Assembly (NCBI GenBank): GCA_034664125.1
Contig: JAXDIG010000039.1
Location: forward strand, 1 to 64,000
Reading direction: 5' to 3'
DNA from: JACVRW01 sp034664125
GTDB lineage: Bacteria > Actinomycetota > Thermoleophilia > Solirubrobacterales > Thermoleophilaceae
DNA: 64,000 nt
The notes beneath the pieces are model-generated. The model was not told where the DNA came from. It saw only the letters and a program-made list of their open reading frames with translations, and ran no database searches. Positions 55,787 through 64,000 of the stretch are shown here, piece after piece. The stretch's first letter is position 1. Each line of letters opens with the position of its first letter. The position numbers were made by a program, and so were the translations under genes.

Positions 55787-56467
55787 ATGGCACTTCCAAA
55801 AGACGTCAAGTTCCTAACCTTCGACTGCTACGGCACCCTGATCGACTGGGAGAGCGGCGTGTACGACGCTTTCCAGAAGGAGGCCGACCGCGACGGCTTC
55901 ACGATCGACAGGGACATCCTCATCCCGCGCTTCATCGACGTGCAGCGCGACATCCAGCGCGGCTCGTACGAGCTGTACGCCGAGGTTCTGCGCCGCACCG
56001 CGGTGCGCGTCGCGGCCGAGCTGAGCTGGGACCTCGAGCCATCGCGCTCGAACTTCCTGCCCAACAGCGTGCCGGGCTGGCCGCCGTTCCGCGAGACGAA
56101 TGCGCAGCTCGAGCGCTTCGCGAAGAAGTACGAGCTGGGCATCCTCTCCAACATCGACGACAAGCTGCTGGGGGCGACGCGCCGGCACTTCCGCGCGGAC
56201 TTCGACCTGGTGGTCACGGCCCAGCAGGTGCGCTCCTACAAGCCCGATCCGGCGCACTTCAAGGAGTGCGCGCGCCGGATCGGCTCGATCAAGAAGCACT
56301 GGGTGCACATCGCCTCGGGCTATCCGACCGACATCGAGCCCTGCATCAAGGAGAAGATCCCGGTCATCTGGGTCAACCGCCACGGCGAGGAGATCGAGGG
56401 CGGGCGCAAGCCCGACGCCGAGGTCAAGACCTTCCGCGACGCGGGCAAGCTGCTCAAAGCCGCGTAG
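55787..56467 (+). CDS. HAD hydrolase, haloacid dehalogenase type II-like
   Basis: A 226-residue HAD enzyme: motif I FDCYGTLIDWESGVYDAF (nucleophile Asp13), motif II GILSNIDDKLLG, motif III lysine in VRSYKPDPAHFKECARR, and a final acidic motif region HIASGYPTDIEPC. The DCYGTLIDWE form is that of L-2-haloacid dehalogenases and their relatives; many act instead on phosphate esters. The aspartate pair of motif IV (usually GDxxxxD) reads SGYPTDIE, so metal binding may be changed. It is divergent from sucC (62 bases) and followed 4 bases later by the MBL-fold gene. Confidence 0.88.
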   Translation: MALPKDVKFLTFDCYGTLIDWESGVYDAFQKEADRDGFTIDRDILIPRFIDVQRDIQRGSYELYAEVLRRTAVRVAAELSWDLEPSRSNFLPNSVPGWPPFRETNAQLERFAKKYELGILSNIDDKLLGATRRHFRADFDLVVTAQQVRSYKPDPAHFKECARRIGSIKKHWVHIASGYPTDIEPCIKEKIPVIWVNRHGEEIEGGRKPDAEVKTFRDAGKLLKAA

Positions 56468-56471
56468 CACT

Positions 56472-57239
56472 TTGCGCGCGGTCGCGGTCAGCCCGGACGC
56501 GCTGGTCGTGACCAGCGGCTTCTGGCAGACGAACGCGGTGGCGCTGCGCGCCGGGGACGAGGCGCTCCTGATCGACTCGCCCTATCTCCCGGACGAGCTC
56601 GATGCGCTCCCGAGCGTGCTGGCCGGCGCGGGGTTCGAGCCGGACGGCCTGCTCGCCACGCACGCCGATTTCGACCACCTGCTGGGCCGCATGGCGTTCC
56701 CGGGCATGACGCTCGGACTCGGCGAGAGCTCGGTCGAGCGGCTGCAGCGCGCGCCCGGCGAAGCCCAGCGCGCCCTGCGCCAGTACGACGACCAGTTCTA
56801 CGTGACCAGAACCGCGCCGCTCGCGCTCGGGCAGGTGCAGGGGCTACCGGTGCCCGGGCACGTCGAGCTGGGCGACCGCGAGCTGGAGCTGCACCCGGCC
56901 GAGGGGCACACGGTGGACGGGATGGTGCTGTTCGACCGCGCGCAGGGCCTACTGATCGTGGGCGACTACCTCTCCGATGTCGAGATCCCGTGGATACACG
57001 GCTCGCTGGGCGACTACCGCGCCACCCTGGCCCGGCTGGCCCCGCTGGTGGAGGAGGCCGCGACGGTGGTGCCCGGCCACGGCGCTCCGCACGACCGCGA
57101 GACGGCGCTGCGCCTGCTCGACGAGGACGTGGAGTACCTGGAGGCGCTGGAGCGCGGCGACGAGCGCCAGCCGCTGCCCCAGGGGCGCGACTCGAAGGCC
57201 CAGCGCGGGATCCACGCCGAGAACCTCACTCGCGTTTGA
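56472..57239 (+). CDS. Metallo-beta-lactamase fold hydrolase with THADFDH motif
   Basis: A 255-residue MBL-fold protein starting at a TTG four bases after the HAD stop. The metal motif is LLATHADFDHLLG, where the second histidine of the usual HxHxDH is aspartate; AEGHTVDGMVLFD, LLIVGDYLSDVEIPWIHG (with the conserved Asp ligand in GDYLS) and VPGHGAP supply the other ligands. Such HxDxDH variants occur in hydrolases of unclear substrate. Coupling to the HAD gene suggests a shared pathway. Confidence 0.85.
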   Translation: MRAVAVSPDALVVTSGFWQTNAVALRAGDEALLIDSPYLPDELDALPSVLAGAGFEPDGLLATHADFDHLLGRMAFPGMTLGLGESSVERLQRAPGEAQRALRQYDDQFYVTRTAPLALGQVQGLPVPGHVELGDRELELHPAEGHTVDGMVLFDRAQGLLIVGDYLSDVEIPWIHGSLGDYRATLARLAPLVEEAATVVPGHGAPHDRETALRLLDEDVEYLEALERGDERQPLPQGRDSKAQRGIHAENLTRV

Positions 57240-57277
57240 CCTGAAGGCGCCCCGGGCAGGTCTGGCCCGGGAGAGAG

Positions 57278-59785
57278 GTGCCACGCAGGAAGCTCATCGC
57301 CGTCGCAGCCGCCCTGGCAGTGCTCGCCGGGGCGGGCGCCGCGCATGCGGCCTCGACGCTCTCCACCTCGGACCGCCTGGGCGACCGCCGCTACGTCGCA
57401 GCCGGCGAGCGCGCCTACGTCGTCGGCAGCGAAGCTGGCGGCTTCCCCGCGACGGGCTGGCACATCCGCGGTGAGATGGGCGGTATCTGGAGTCCGCCGC
57501 TCAAGCTCGTTGACGGGGTGTGGTTCGCCCTCGACGGCAAGTGGACCGGCCCGGCAACGCGCTTCACCAGTGGCTCGGGGTACATCGCCATGGACCTGCC
57601 CGCTCCGGCCGGGCTCGACGCGCGCCGGGTCGAGTTCGTGCCGGACGGCAGGCGCGCGGTCCTGATCGGCTTGCGCCTGCGGTCCACGGGAGCGCAGCGG
57701 CGCGTGAGCGTGACCGTGGACGCCCACTCCGAGCTGATCAGCGCCTACCCGTGGGGCTGGACCGCGCCGACGGCGGGCGACTTCAACCTGCCCGACACCG
57801 CCTCGGCGGACGGCAGGCGGCTGCTGTTCCGCGATCAGGGCCGACCGCCGGTCGCGAACGCCGAGGCGCACGACTGGGCCAGCCTGGTCGGCGCCCGCGA
57901 GCGGCCGGTGCAGACGGCCACCGGAACGGCCTTCCGCGGCCCGCAGGACCCGCCGGTCGTCTGCCCCGGCGACGGCCCGGCGCCCGAGCACTGCGACGAC
58001 AGCGTCTTCGGCAAGGGCGCCGGCGGGGAGCTGCGCTACAGGCTGACGGTGCCCGCCGGGCGGACGCGGACTCTGTGGGTGGCGGTGGCGGGATCGGATC
58101 AGGGCGTGGCGGCCGCCCGCTCCGAGCACGCGGCGGCGCTGCGCGATCCCGAGGCGGCCCTGGCGGCCAAGCTGGCCAAGCGCAGGAAGCTCGCGGCCCG
58201 CACGCGGGTGGAGCTGCCCGGCGATCCGCTGCTCGCGCAGGGCATCGAGTGGTCCAAGCAGAACCTGGCCGACTCGGTGCAGCTCGCGGAGGATCTCGCC
58301 GCTAGGCCGGTCGCCGAGGGGAAGCAGTACCCCGCCTCCGTGGGGACGGTGCCGCGTGCGCGCTTCATCGGCGCCGGGTTCCCCGACTACCCGTGGCTGT
58401 TCGCGACCGACGGCGAGTACACGGCCTTCGCCGCCGTTGCGGCCGGCCAGTTCGAGCCGATCGAGGACCACCTGCGGGCGCTGCGCGACGTGAGCGTCCT
58501 GATCAACGGCGACAGCGGCAAGATCGTGCACGAGGTGGCCACCGACGGCAGCGTCTACTTCGGCACCAACGCGGAGGCCGGGAACACCGACGAAACCGCC
58601 AAGTTCCCGAGCGCGCTAGCGCTGGTGTGGCGGTGGACCGGGGACGACGGCTTCCGCGACGAGCTCTACGGCCAGGCCGTGCGCGGAATGCACTACGTCG
58701 TGGACCAGCTCGACGCCGACGGCGACGGCTGGCCGGAGGGCCTCGGCAACGTCGAGCGCACGGGCATGGGGGAGGAGAAGCTCGACAACAGCGTCTACAC
58801 GATCCGCGGGCTCTACGACCTGGCGGATCTGGCGCGCTCGAAGGACGACGGCGCCACGGCGGCCTGGGCCGAGTCACACGCCCGCAGCGCCGAGGCGGCC
58901 TTCGAGGGCGCCTGGTGGATGCCCGCCGTGCCCCAGCACGCGGACTCGCTGGACGACCCGGGCGACGTGCAGGTGCAGCAGCGGCACTGGATCGGCGTGA
59001 CGCCGATGGAGGTCGAGCTGCTCAAGGCGGGGCGCGCCGCGCCCGGGCTGACCACGCGCGAGCACGGCACGGCGGCCCTGGCGGTGCGTGAGACGGACTG
59101 CTACTCGGGCGACTTCGGGCTCTACCACACGGGCGCGGCAGGCTGCGACGGAGGCCCGCCCGGCACCGGAGAGCAGCAGGTCTTCACGCTCAACAGCGCG
59201 GTGATGGCGGTCGGCGAGGGCAACTACGGGCGCCTCGGCGCCGACCAGCAGCGCCGCTACACGAGCGCCAACCGCCGCCTCCAGCTGCCCGAGCCCGACG
59301 AGCAGCCGGGCGCGATGGGTGAGGTCGCGCCGTCGCCCGCCTACGGCCGCTCGATCGACCGGCCCTTCTACGACCGAGCCATGGTGCTGCAGGCCTGGGG
59401 CAACTACGGCACGCTCTGGCCGGTTGTGCACCAGCAGTTGGGCGTCCGGCCGGACCTCGGTCGCGGCCGGCTGGAGGTCACACCGCAGCTGCCGCCCTAC
59501 GAGCAGCGCATCGCCGGGCGCGCCATCCGCCTCGGAGGCGGAGCGATCGACGTCTTTGCCGCTCGCGGCGATCGCGCCTACCGCACCGTGGTGGACGCAG
59601 GGGCGAAGCTGAGCGAGCTGACCCTTGGAGCGACGCTGCCCCTGGAAGCGCAGGTGGAGCGCGTGCTGCTCGACGGCCGGACGGTGCCGGGCCGGCTGCA
59701 CGAGACGAACCGCGGCCTCGAGGTGCTGGCCCGCGTCAGCGGCGATGCCGGCGGCAGGCACACGCTCGTGGTGGAAACGCGCTAA
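57278..59785 (+). CDS. Secreted six-hairpin glycosidase (glucoamylase/glycogen debranching-like)
   Basis: An 835-residue exported enzyme. Signal peptide: KLIAVAAALAVLAGAGAAHA (to about residue 24). An N-terminal beta-sandwich (to about 290) precedes an (alpha/alpha)6 barrel from about 320: FPDYPWLFATDGEYTAFAAVA, with a probable catalytic or binding acid in this segment, DADGDGWPEGLGN, and KLDNSVYTIRGLYDLADLA. The C-terminal 130 residues again look beta-rich. This architecture is that of GH15/GH63/GH133-like enzymes acting on alpha-glucans or related glycosides. The GTG start follows a GAGAGAG ribosome-binding site. Substrate cannot be assigned from sequence alone. Confidence 0.85.
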   Translation: MPRRKLIAVAAALAVLAGAGAAHAASTLSTSDRLGDRRYVAAGERAYVVGSEAGGFPATGWHIRGEMGGIWSPPLKLVDGVWFALDGKWTGPATRFTSGSGYIAMDLPAPAGLDARRVEFVPDGRRAVLIGLRLRSTGAQRRVSVTVDAHSELISAYPWGWTAPTAGDFNLPDTASADGRRLLFRDQGRPPVANAEAHDWASLVGARERPVQTATGTAFRGPQDPPVVCPGDGPAPEHCDDSVFGKGAGGELRYRLTVPAGRTRTLWVAVAGSDQGVAAARSEHAAALRDPEAALAAKLAKRRKLAARTRVELPGDPLLAQGIEWSKQNLADSVQLAEDLAARPVAEGKQYPASVGTVPRARFIGAGFPDYPWLFATDGEYTAFAAVAAGQFEPIEDHLRALRDVSVLINGDSGKIVHEVATDGSVYFGTNAEAGNTDETAKFPSALALVWRWTGDDGFRDELYGQAVRGMHYVVDQLDADGDGWPEGLGNVERTGMGEEKLDNSVYTIRGLYDLADLARSKDDGATAAWAESHARSAEAAFEGAWWMPAVPQHADSLDDPGDVQVQQRHWIGVTPMEVELLKAGRAAPGLTTREHGTAALAVRETDCYSGDFGLYHTGAAGCDGGPPGTGEQQVFTLNSAVMAVGEGNYGRLGADQQRRYTSANRRLQLPEPDEQPGAMGEVAPSPAYGRSIDRPFYDRAMVLQAWGNYGTLWPVVHQQLGVRPDLGRGRLEVTPQLPPYEQRIAGRAIRLGGGAIDVFAARGDRAYRTVVDAGAKLSELTLGATLPLEAQVERVLLDGRTVPGRLHETNRGLEVLARVSGDAGGRHTLVVETR

Positions 59786-59883
59786 CAGCGGCAACCGAGG
59801 GCGGCCAAATCCGAGTGTGGTCGTCAAACCGCGCGCATATGACGCAAATCGGAACACTCACTCCCGGGGGCCGGGGCTAGACG

Positions 59884-60978
59884 TTAGGACCCGGCCGTGC
59901 GCAGCGCCCGCGAGCGCGCTCGCTCGCCGAGCGCGAAGCGCGGCTCGGGTTCGGCCTCGCCGGCCAGGGCGCGCGCGGCGTGGTCGGCCATCGCCGGGCC
60001 GTGCTTGTAGCCGTGGCCCGAGCCGCCGCCGAGCAGCCAGACGCGCTCGTGCTCGGGGTGGCGGGCGAACAGGAAGTTGCCGTCGGCGGTGAGCGAGTAG
60101 TGGCAGCTGGGCGCCGAGCGCACCGGCGTGCCGGCGAGGGCAGGGAAACGGGCGGCGAGGTACTCGCGGGCGGCGGCCACGCTCGCCTCGGGGGCGAGCG
60201 CGGCGCGCAGGCCCGGCTCCACCGTCTGGCCCTCGCGGTCGGACGCGACCTTCATGCCGTACGGCTCGATCGCGCCGTGGCCGTACACGCTCGCATCGAA
60301 GTCGATCCACCCAGGGACGGGCGGCGAGGACCACTCCGGCCCGGCCTCGAAGAGCACCGCGTCCTGGCGGGTGACCCGCATCCGCACGTGGTCGGGGAAG
60401 AGCCCGGCCAGCCAGGCGCCGCAGGCCCACACGACGTGGTCGGCCTCGAGGTGGCGCCCGTCCACCACCGCGCCCCCGCCCTCGGACCGCACCTCGCCGC
60501 GCTCCAGCCGCAATCCGCCCTCGCGGGCTCGCGCGACCAGCGCCCGCACGCCGTCGCCTGCCCGCAGCACGCCCGCCGCGGGCTCGAGCAGGGCGAAGGC
60601 GAGGTCGTCCGTGGCCAGGCTGGGAAACAGCCGCGCCGCCTCGGCCGGGTCGAGCCGCTCGACCGGGATGCCCTGGTCGCGCAGCACCCGCTCGCTGTCG
60701 CTCTCCCAGCCGCCCTCGCGGCGGGCGAACCAGACGAGGCCCGCCTCCACGAGCACCCCAAGCTCGCGCCACCGCTCGCGCGCACGCCAGGCCGACGCCG
60801 CGTAGAAGCCATCGGCGCCGTGCGAATAGCGCACCAGCCGCGTCTCGCCGCCGGACTCGGAGCGAGGGTCGCCTGGCTCGAAGCGGTCGACGAGCGTGAC
60901 CTCCCACCCGCGGCCGACCAGGTTGTCGGCCAGCGCCGCGCCGAAGACGCCCGCTCCGACGATCAGGGCGGAGGCCAC
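59884..60978 (-). CDS. FAD-dependent oxidase (DAO/sarcosine oxidase-like)
   Basis: A 364-residue flavoprotein of the DAO family. ALIVGAGVFGAALADNLVGRGW (dinucleotide fold, residues 4-25), VDRFEPGDPRSESGGETRLVRYS (as in sarcosine oxidases), VWACGAWLAGLFP and LLGGGSGHGYKHGPAMADHAA are the hallmarks; the last resembles the covalent-flavin region of monomeric sarcosine oxidase, but no cysteine is seen at the flavinylation site, so FAD is probably non-covalent. It would oxidise an N-methyl or secondary amino acid. It starts with GTG 4 bases after the carboxylase stop, so the two are one operon. Confidence 0.9.
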   Translation of the reverse strand: MASALIVGAGVFGAALADNLVGRGWEVTLVDRFEPGDPRSESGGETRLVRYSHGADGFYAASAWRARERWRELGVLVEAGLVWFARREGGWESDSERVLRDQGIPVERLDPAEAARLFPSLATDDLAFALLEPAAGVLRAGDGVRALVARAREGGLRLERGEVRSEGGGAVVDGRHLEADHVVWACGAWLAGLFPDHVRMRVTRQDAVLFEAGPEWSSPPVPGWIDFDASVYGHGAIEPYGMKVASDREGQTVEPGLRAALAPEASVAAAREYLAARFPALAGTPVRSAPSCHYSLTADGNFLFARHPEHERVWLLGGGSGHGYKHGPAMADHAARALAGEAEPEPRFALGERARSRALRTAGS

Positions 60979-60982
60979 AGCG

Positions 60983-62743
60983 CTATTTGATGACGGCGAT
61001 CGTGTCGCCGGTGGCGATCGAGCCGCCCTCGGACACGCCCAGCTCCTCGACTGTGCCGGACGACGGGGCGGTGATCTCGTTCTCCATCTTCATCGCCTCG
61101 ATCACGCAGATCAGCGCGCCCTCCTCGACCTGCGCGCCCTTCTCCACGGCCACCTTGAGGACCGTGCCCTGGATCGGCGAGACGAGCTGCCCGGGGGCGC
61201 CGCCCCCGCCGCCGCCCGCCTTGCGCTCGCGGCGCGGCGCCTTCTTCGCGGCACCCGCGGGCGCGGCGCCGTTTGCCGCCACAGCGGCGCCGATCACCTT
61301 GACGTCGAACCTGCGACCGGACACCTCGACGGCGTACTTGCGCTCGATCGTCTCCTCGGCCTCCTCGCCGTCCGTCTCCGCCGCCGGGAACGCCAACTGC
61401 TTGAGCCAGTCCTTGTCCTCCACGAGGTCGCGGCAGGTTTCGCCGTTGCGCCACTGGTCGGTCGCGAGCAATGCCTCGTGGAACGGGATCAGCGTCTTCA
61501 GGCCGCCGATCTCGAACTCGCCGAGCGCCCTCAGCATGCGCCGCGTCGACGCCTCGCGGTCCACGTCCCAGACGATCAGCTTGCCGATCATCGGGTCGTA
61601 CAGCGGCAGGACCTCGTAACCCGCGTCTGCGCCCGAGTCGACGCGCGTGAACGGTCCGGCCGGCTCGCGGTAGGACTCGATGCGCCCGGGCGCGGGGGCG
61701 AAGTTCTTCGAGGCGTCCTCGGCGTTGATGCGGCACTCGATCGCGTGGCCGCGCAGCACCACGTCCTGCTGCGCGTAGGCGAGCGGCTCGCCCGCGGCGA
61801 TCTTGACCTGCTCGCGCACGATGTCGATGCCGGTGACCATCTCCGTGACGCAGTGCTCCACCTGCACGCGCGTGTTCATCTCGAGGAAGAAGTACTCGCC
61901 GTCGGCGAGCAGCCCCTCGATCGTGCCGGCGGAGCGGTAGCCGACCGCGCGCGCGGCCTCCGTGCCGATCTTGCCGATGCGCTCGCGCAGCGCGGGGTCG
62001 ACCGCCGGCGCCGGGCTCTCCTCGATCAGCTTCTGGTGGCGCCGCTGGACCGAGCAGTCGCGCTCGAACAGGTGGATCACGTTGCCCTCGCCGTCGGCCA
62101 GGATCTGAACCTCCACGTGGCGCGGATCGGGCAGGTAGCGCTCGACGTAGACGGTGGGGTCGGAGAAGAACTTCTCGCCCTCGCGCGAGGCGCCCTCGAA
62201 GGCCTTCTCCAGCTCGTCCTCCGACTCGGCCACGCGGAAGCCCTTGCCGCCGCCTCCGCCGGCGGCCTTGATGGCGACGGGGTAGCCGATCGACTCCTCG
62301 ATCACCTTCCTGGCGTCCTCCACCGACTCGACCGGCTCGGTGGTCCCCGGCACGATCGGCACGCCCGCGTCGCGCATGATCTCGCGCGCCTTGGTCTTGG
62401 AGCCCATCGCGTCGATGGCGCTCGCCGGCGGTCCGATGAAGACGATGCCCGCCTTCTCGCAGGCCCGGGCGAAGGCGGCGTTCTCCGCCAGGAAGCCGTA
62501 GCCCGGGTGAATCGCCTCGGCGCCCGCCTGCTCGGCGACCTCGAGGATCTTGTCCGCCTTCAGGTAGCTCTCGGCCGCCGGGCCGGGGCCGAGCAGGTAG
62601 GCCTCACCGGCGCGCCGCACATGGGGCGCGTCGCGGTCAGGCTCGGAGTAGACCGCCACGCTGGCCACGCCCAGCTCGTCGAGCGTGCGCATGACGCGGA
62701 TAGCGATCTCACCGCGGTTGGCAACGAGAACCTTGGTGAACAT
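60983..62743 (-). CDS. Biotin-dependent acyl-CoA carboxylase alpha subunit (BC-BCCP)
   Basis: A 586-residue subunit joining biotin carboxylase and biotin carboxyl carrier domains. VLVANRGEIAIRVMRTLDELG, GYGFLAENAAFARACE, the ATP-grasp IKAAGGGGGKGFRVAES, EMNTRVQVEHCVTEMVTG and RGHAIECRINAEDASKNF mark the carboxylase; an alanine/lysine linker follows, then the carrier with biotin Lys552 in EAMKMENE. This is the acetyl/propionyl-CoA carboxylase alpha chain of actinobacteria. The beta subunit is not in the window. A TAACCT box lies 11 bases before the ATG. Confidence 0.95.
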   Translation of the reverse strand: MFTKVLVANRGEIAIRVMRTLDELGVASVAVYSEPDRDAPHVRRAGEAYLLGPGPAAESYLKADKILEVAEQAGAEAIHPGYGFLAENAAFARACEKAGIVFIGPPASAIDAMGSKTKAREIMRDAGVPIVPGTTEPVESVEDARKVIEESIGYPVAIKAAGGGGGKGFRVAESEDELEKAFEGASREGEKFFSDPTVYVERYLPDPRHVEVQILADGEGNVIHLFERDCSVQRRHQKLIEESPAPAVDPALRERIGKIGTEAARAVGYRSAGTIEGLLADGEYFFLEMNTRVQVEHCVTEMVTGIDIVREQVKIAAGEPLAYAQQDVVLRGHAIECRINAEDASKNFAPAPGRIESYREPAGPFTRVDSGADAGYEVLPLYDPMIGKLIVWDVDREASTRRMLRALGEFEIGGLKTLIPFHEALLATDQWRNGETCRDLVEDKDWLKQLAFPAAETDGEEAEETIERKYAVEVSGRRFDVKVIGAAVAANGAAPAGAAKKAPRRERKAGGGGGGAPGQLVSPIQGTVLKVAVEKGAQVEEGALICVIEAMKMENEITAPSSGTVEELGVSEGGSIATGDTIAVIK

Positions 62744-62758
62744 CGGGGCCGAAGAGGT

Positions 62759-62764
62759 TATCGT
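62759..62764 (+). promoter_or_regulatory. -10 box of the alpha/beta hydrolase gene, leaderless
   Basis: TATCGT ends 6 bases before the ATG at 62771, with no ribosome-binding site between. Confidence 0.5.
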
Positions 62765-62770
62765 CGGGCC

Positions 62771-64000
62771 ATGACGCGCGGCCGCACGCTGGTGGCGCTG
62801 GCGATCGCGGGTGCCGCGGTGGCGCTGCCGGCGCAGGCGAGCGCCGCGTTGCGCTGGCACGAATGCGAGGAGGGCGGGTACCAGTGCGCTCGGCTCGGCG
62901 TGCCGCTCGACCGCAGCGGAATGGTCGCCGGGAGCGTGTCGCTGCACGTGGTGCGCGCCCACGTCCGGCGCGGGCAGGGGCAGGACGGGGTGACGCTCCT
63001 CTTCGGCGGTGAGCCGGGCGAGGCGGCCACCACCCGCTTCGCGGGCGAGTACTCGAGCGAGCTGCTCGACACGCTCGCTGATGGCGGCCCTGGCAACCGC
63101 ATCGTCGTCTTCGACCAGCGCGGCACGGGTGGGTCAGGGGCGCTGCGCTGCCGCGACCTGCAGGCCGCGACGCCAACGGACCTCGGCCGCGAGGCCGAGG
63201 CCTGCGCGACGCTGCTTGGAGCCCGGCGCGGCTTCTACCGGACCAGCGACAGCGTGGCGGACATCGAGTCCCTGCGCGCCGAGCTCGGCGTGGAGCGGCT
63301 CACGCTCGTCGCCATCGGGTACGGCGCCTACGTCGCGCAGCGCTACGCCCTGAGCCATCCCGACCGGGTCGAGCGGCTCGTGCTCGACTCGCCCGTCGAC
63401 GCGGCCGGGGTCGATCCGCTCATGCGCGACTCTCTTGCAGCCGCCCGAAGGGTGCTGCGGCTGGTCTGCCGCAACGGCTGCGGCTCGTTCACGCGCGACC
63501 CCGTGGCGGATACCGAGCGGCTGATCGCGCGCATGGCCGGAGGTCCGCTGCGGGGTTACGTGGTCGGCAGCGACGGCAGGCGCCGCCCGGCGACGCTCAC
63601 GCCCCAGGAGCTGCTCTTCACGATCGGGGGCGGCGACGCCGACATCTTCTCTCGCTCGGACTACCCGGCCGCGGTGGTGTCCGCGCTGCGCGGCGACACG
63701 GCCCCGCTGTTCCGCCTGAAGCTCCGTGCCGTGCTGGCCGCGAAGCAGAGCCTCCCGGCGGTGTCCAGCACGGCCACGCGTGCCGCGGTGCTCTGCGAGG
63801 AGGCCCGCTTTCCCTGGGCCTGGCACGCGGGTCCCGCGGAGCGCGCCGCGGCGGCCGACAGTTCGGCGACGTTGCTGACCGGCGAGCTGGCGCGGCCGTT
63901 CGGCGCGGGGGCGGCGATCCGTTCCGACCTCATGCGCCTGTGCCGGCGCTGGCCCACCGCGTCGCCGGAGCCCCCCTCGGAGCCCGGCGCGATGCCAGAC
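62771..64000 (+). CDS. Secreted alpha/beta hydrolase lacking the nucleophile serine, cut by window edge
   Basis: At least 410 codons are open to the end of the window, so the C-terminus is missing. A signal peptide (TLVALAIAGAAVALPAQASA) is followed by the fold of the tripeptidyl aminopeptidase/proline iminopeptidase-like group: LLFGGEPGEAATTRFAGEY, VVFDQRGTGGSGALRC and YALSHPDRVERLVLDSPVD. In relatives the nucleophile elbow reads GxSYG; here it reads VAIGYGAYVA, with glycine at the serine position (codon GGG). The catalytic machinery is therefore probably absent, unless the elbow has moved. A cap region with cysteines (CRNGCGSF) follows. The start is fixed by the -10 box. Confidence 0.85.
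   Translation, partial: MTRGRTLVALAIAGAAVALPAQASAALRWHECEEGGYQCARLGVPLDRSGMVAGSVSLHVVRAHVRRGQGQDGVTLLFGGEPGEAATTRFAGEYSSELLDTLADGGPGNRIVVFDQRGTGGSGALRCRDLQAATPTDLGREAEACATLLGARRGFYRTSDSVADIESLRAELGVERLTLVAIGYGAYVAQRYALSHPDRVERLVLDSPVDAAGVDPLMRDSLAAARRVLRLVCRNGCGSFTRDPVADTERLIARMAGGPLRGYVVGSDGRRRPATLTPQELLFTIGGGDADIFSRSDYPAAVVSALRGDTAPLFRLKLRAVLAAKQSLPAVSSTATRAAVLCEEARFPWAWHAGPAERAAAADSSATLLTGELARPFGAGAAIRSDLMRLCRRWPTASPEPPSEPGAMPD

Noticed and set aside
1..64000. tRNA or rRNA genes, CRISPR arrays, insertion sequences, prophage or attachment sites
   Set aside because: I looked in all gaps for tRNA T-loop sequence, direct repeats at regular spacing, transposase motifs and terminal inverted repeats with target duplications; none was found.

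Overview
The window is a 64-kb stretch of very GC-rich, densely coded bacterial chromosome. Codon use, many GTG and TTG starts, F420-type enzymes, the glucosylglycerate pair, the DUF3352 and LVIVD secreted proteins and the gene types all point to a soil actinobacterium, most likely class Thermoleophilia (Solirubrobacterales or Gaiellales relatives). This is inferred from gene content; no rRNA is present to test it. I see no tRNA, rRNA, CRISPR array, insertion sequence or prophage, and no gap above 300 bases without a gene.

Layout. 1-1252: a truncated membrane protein and a nuclease-fold-like protein. 1254-8586: a complete Calvin-Benson-Bassham (CBB) carbon-fixation locus, read leftwards: class II aldolase, a ComB-like phosphatase, red-type form I RuBisCO large and small subunits, the activase CbbX, phosphoribulokinase, a CoxG-like protein and a zinc ribbon, with a divergent LysR regulator (CbbR). 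8596-14520: small proteins (two with a duplicated leader), an XdhC-family molybdoenzyme maturation factor with a newly noticed 47-residue partner ORF, a DUF3352 lipoprotein and an M23 peptidase. 14542-22954: MrfA-type helicase, glucosyl-3-phosphoglycerate synthase and phosphatase, a structured intergenic region that may be an RNA gene, SrpA-like catalase, YihY membrane protein, glycerate kinase, macro domain protein and a stand-alone LigD-type polymerase. 23236-28061: a PQQ-type sugar dehydrogenase whose two halves are in swapped order, ATP-dependent DNA ligase, SDR, DtxR regulator and a TolB-like protein.

28101-39057 is an eleven-gene same-strand run: PhnDCE-type ABC transporter, aminotransferase, membrane protein, F420-type LLM oxidoreductase, dihydropyrimidinase, M20 amidohydrolase, CoA ligase and enoyl-CoA hydratase. 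The last five are joined by 1- to 4-base overlaps and look like one catabolic pathway for a cyclic ureide or imide. 39284-42831: LVIVD protein and a sugar-binding lipoprotein with a NagB-like enzyme behind a perfect palindromic operator. 42860-50957: sulfatase, a seven-repeat cysteine-paired beta-propeller, DUF4386 protein and a 1192-residue BNR-type propeller. 51053-64000: deazaflavin-type reductase, GNAT, small proteins, succinyl-CoA synthetase, HAD hydrolase, metallo-beta-lactamase fold protein, secreted six-hairpin glycosidase, FAD oxidase, biotin-dependent acyl-CoA carboxylase and a truncated alpha/beta hydrolase that lacks its nucleophile serine.

Working together: the CBB locus, glycerate kinase, glucosylglycerate genes and the ComB-like phosphatase could form a carbon-fixation and phosphoglycolate-salvage set; CoxG and XdhC hint that CO or another trace gas may supply the energy. 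Many starts carry a TANNNT -10 box 6-7 bases before the start codon and no ribosome-binding site, so leaderless transcription appears common.
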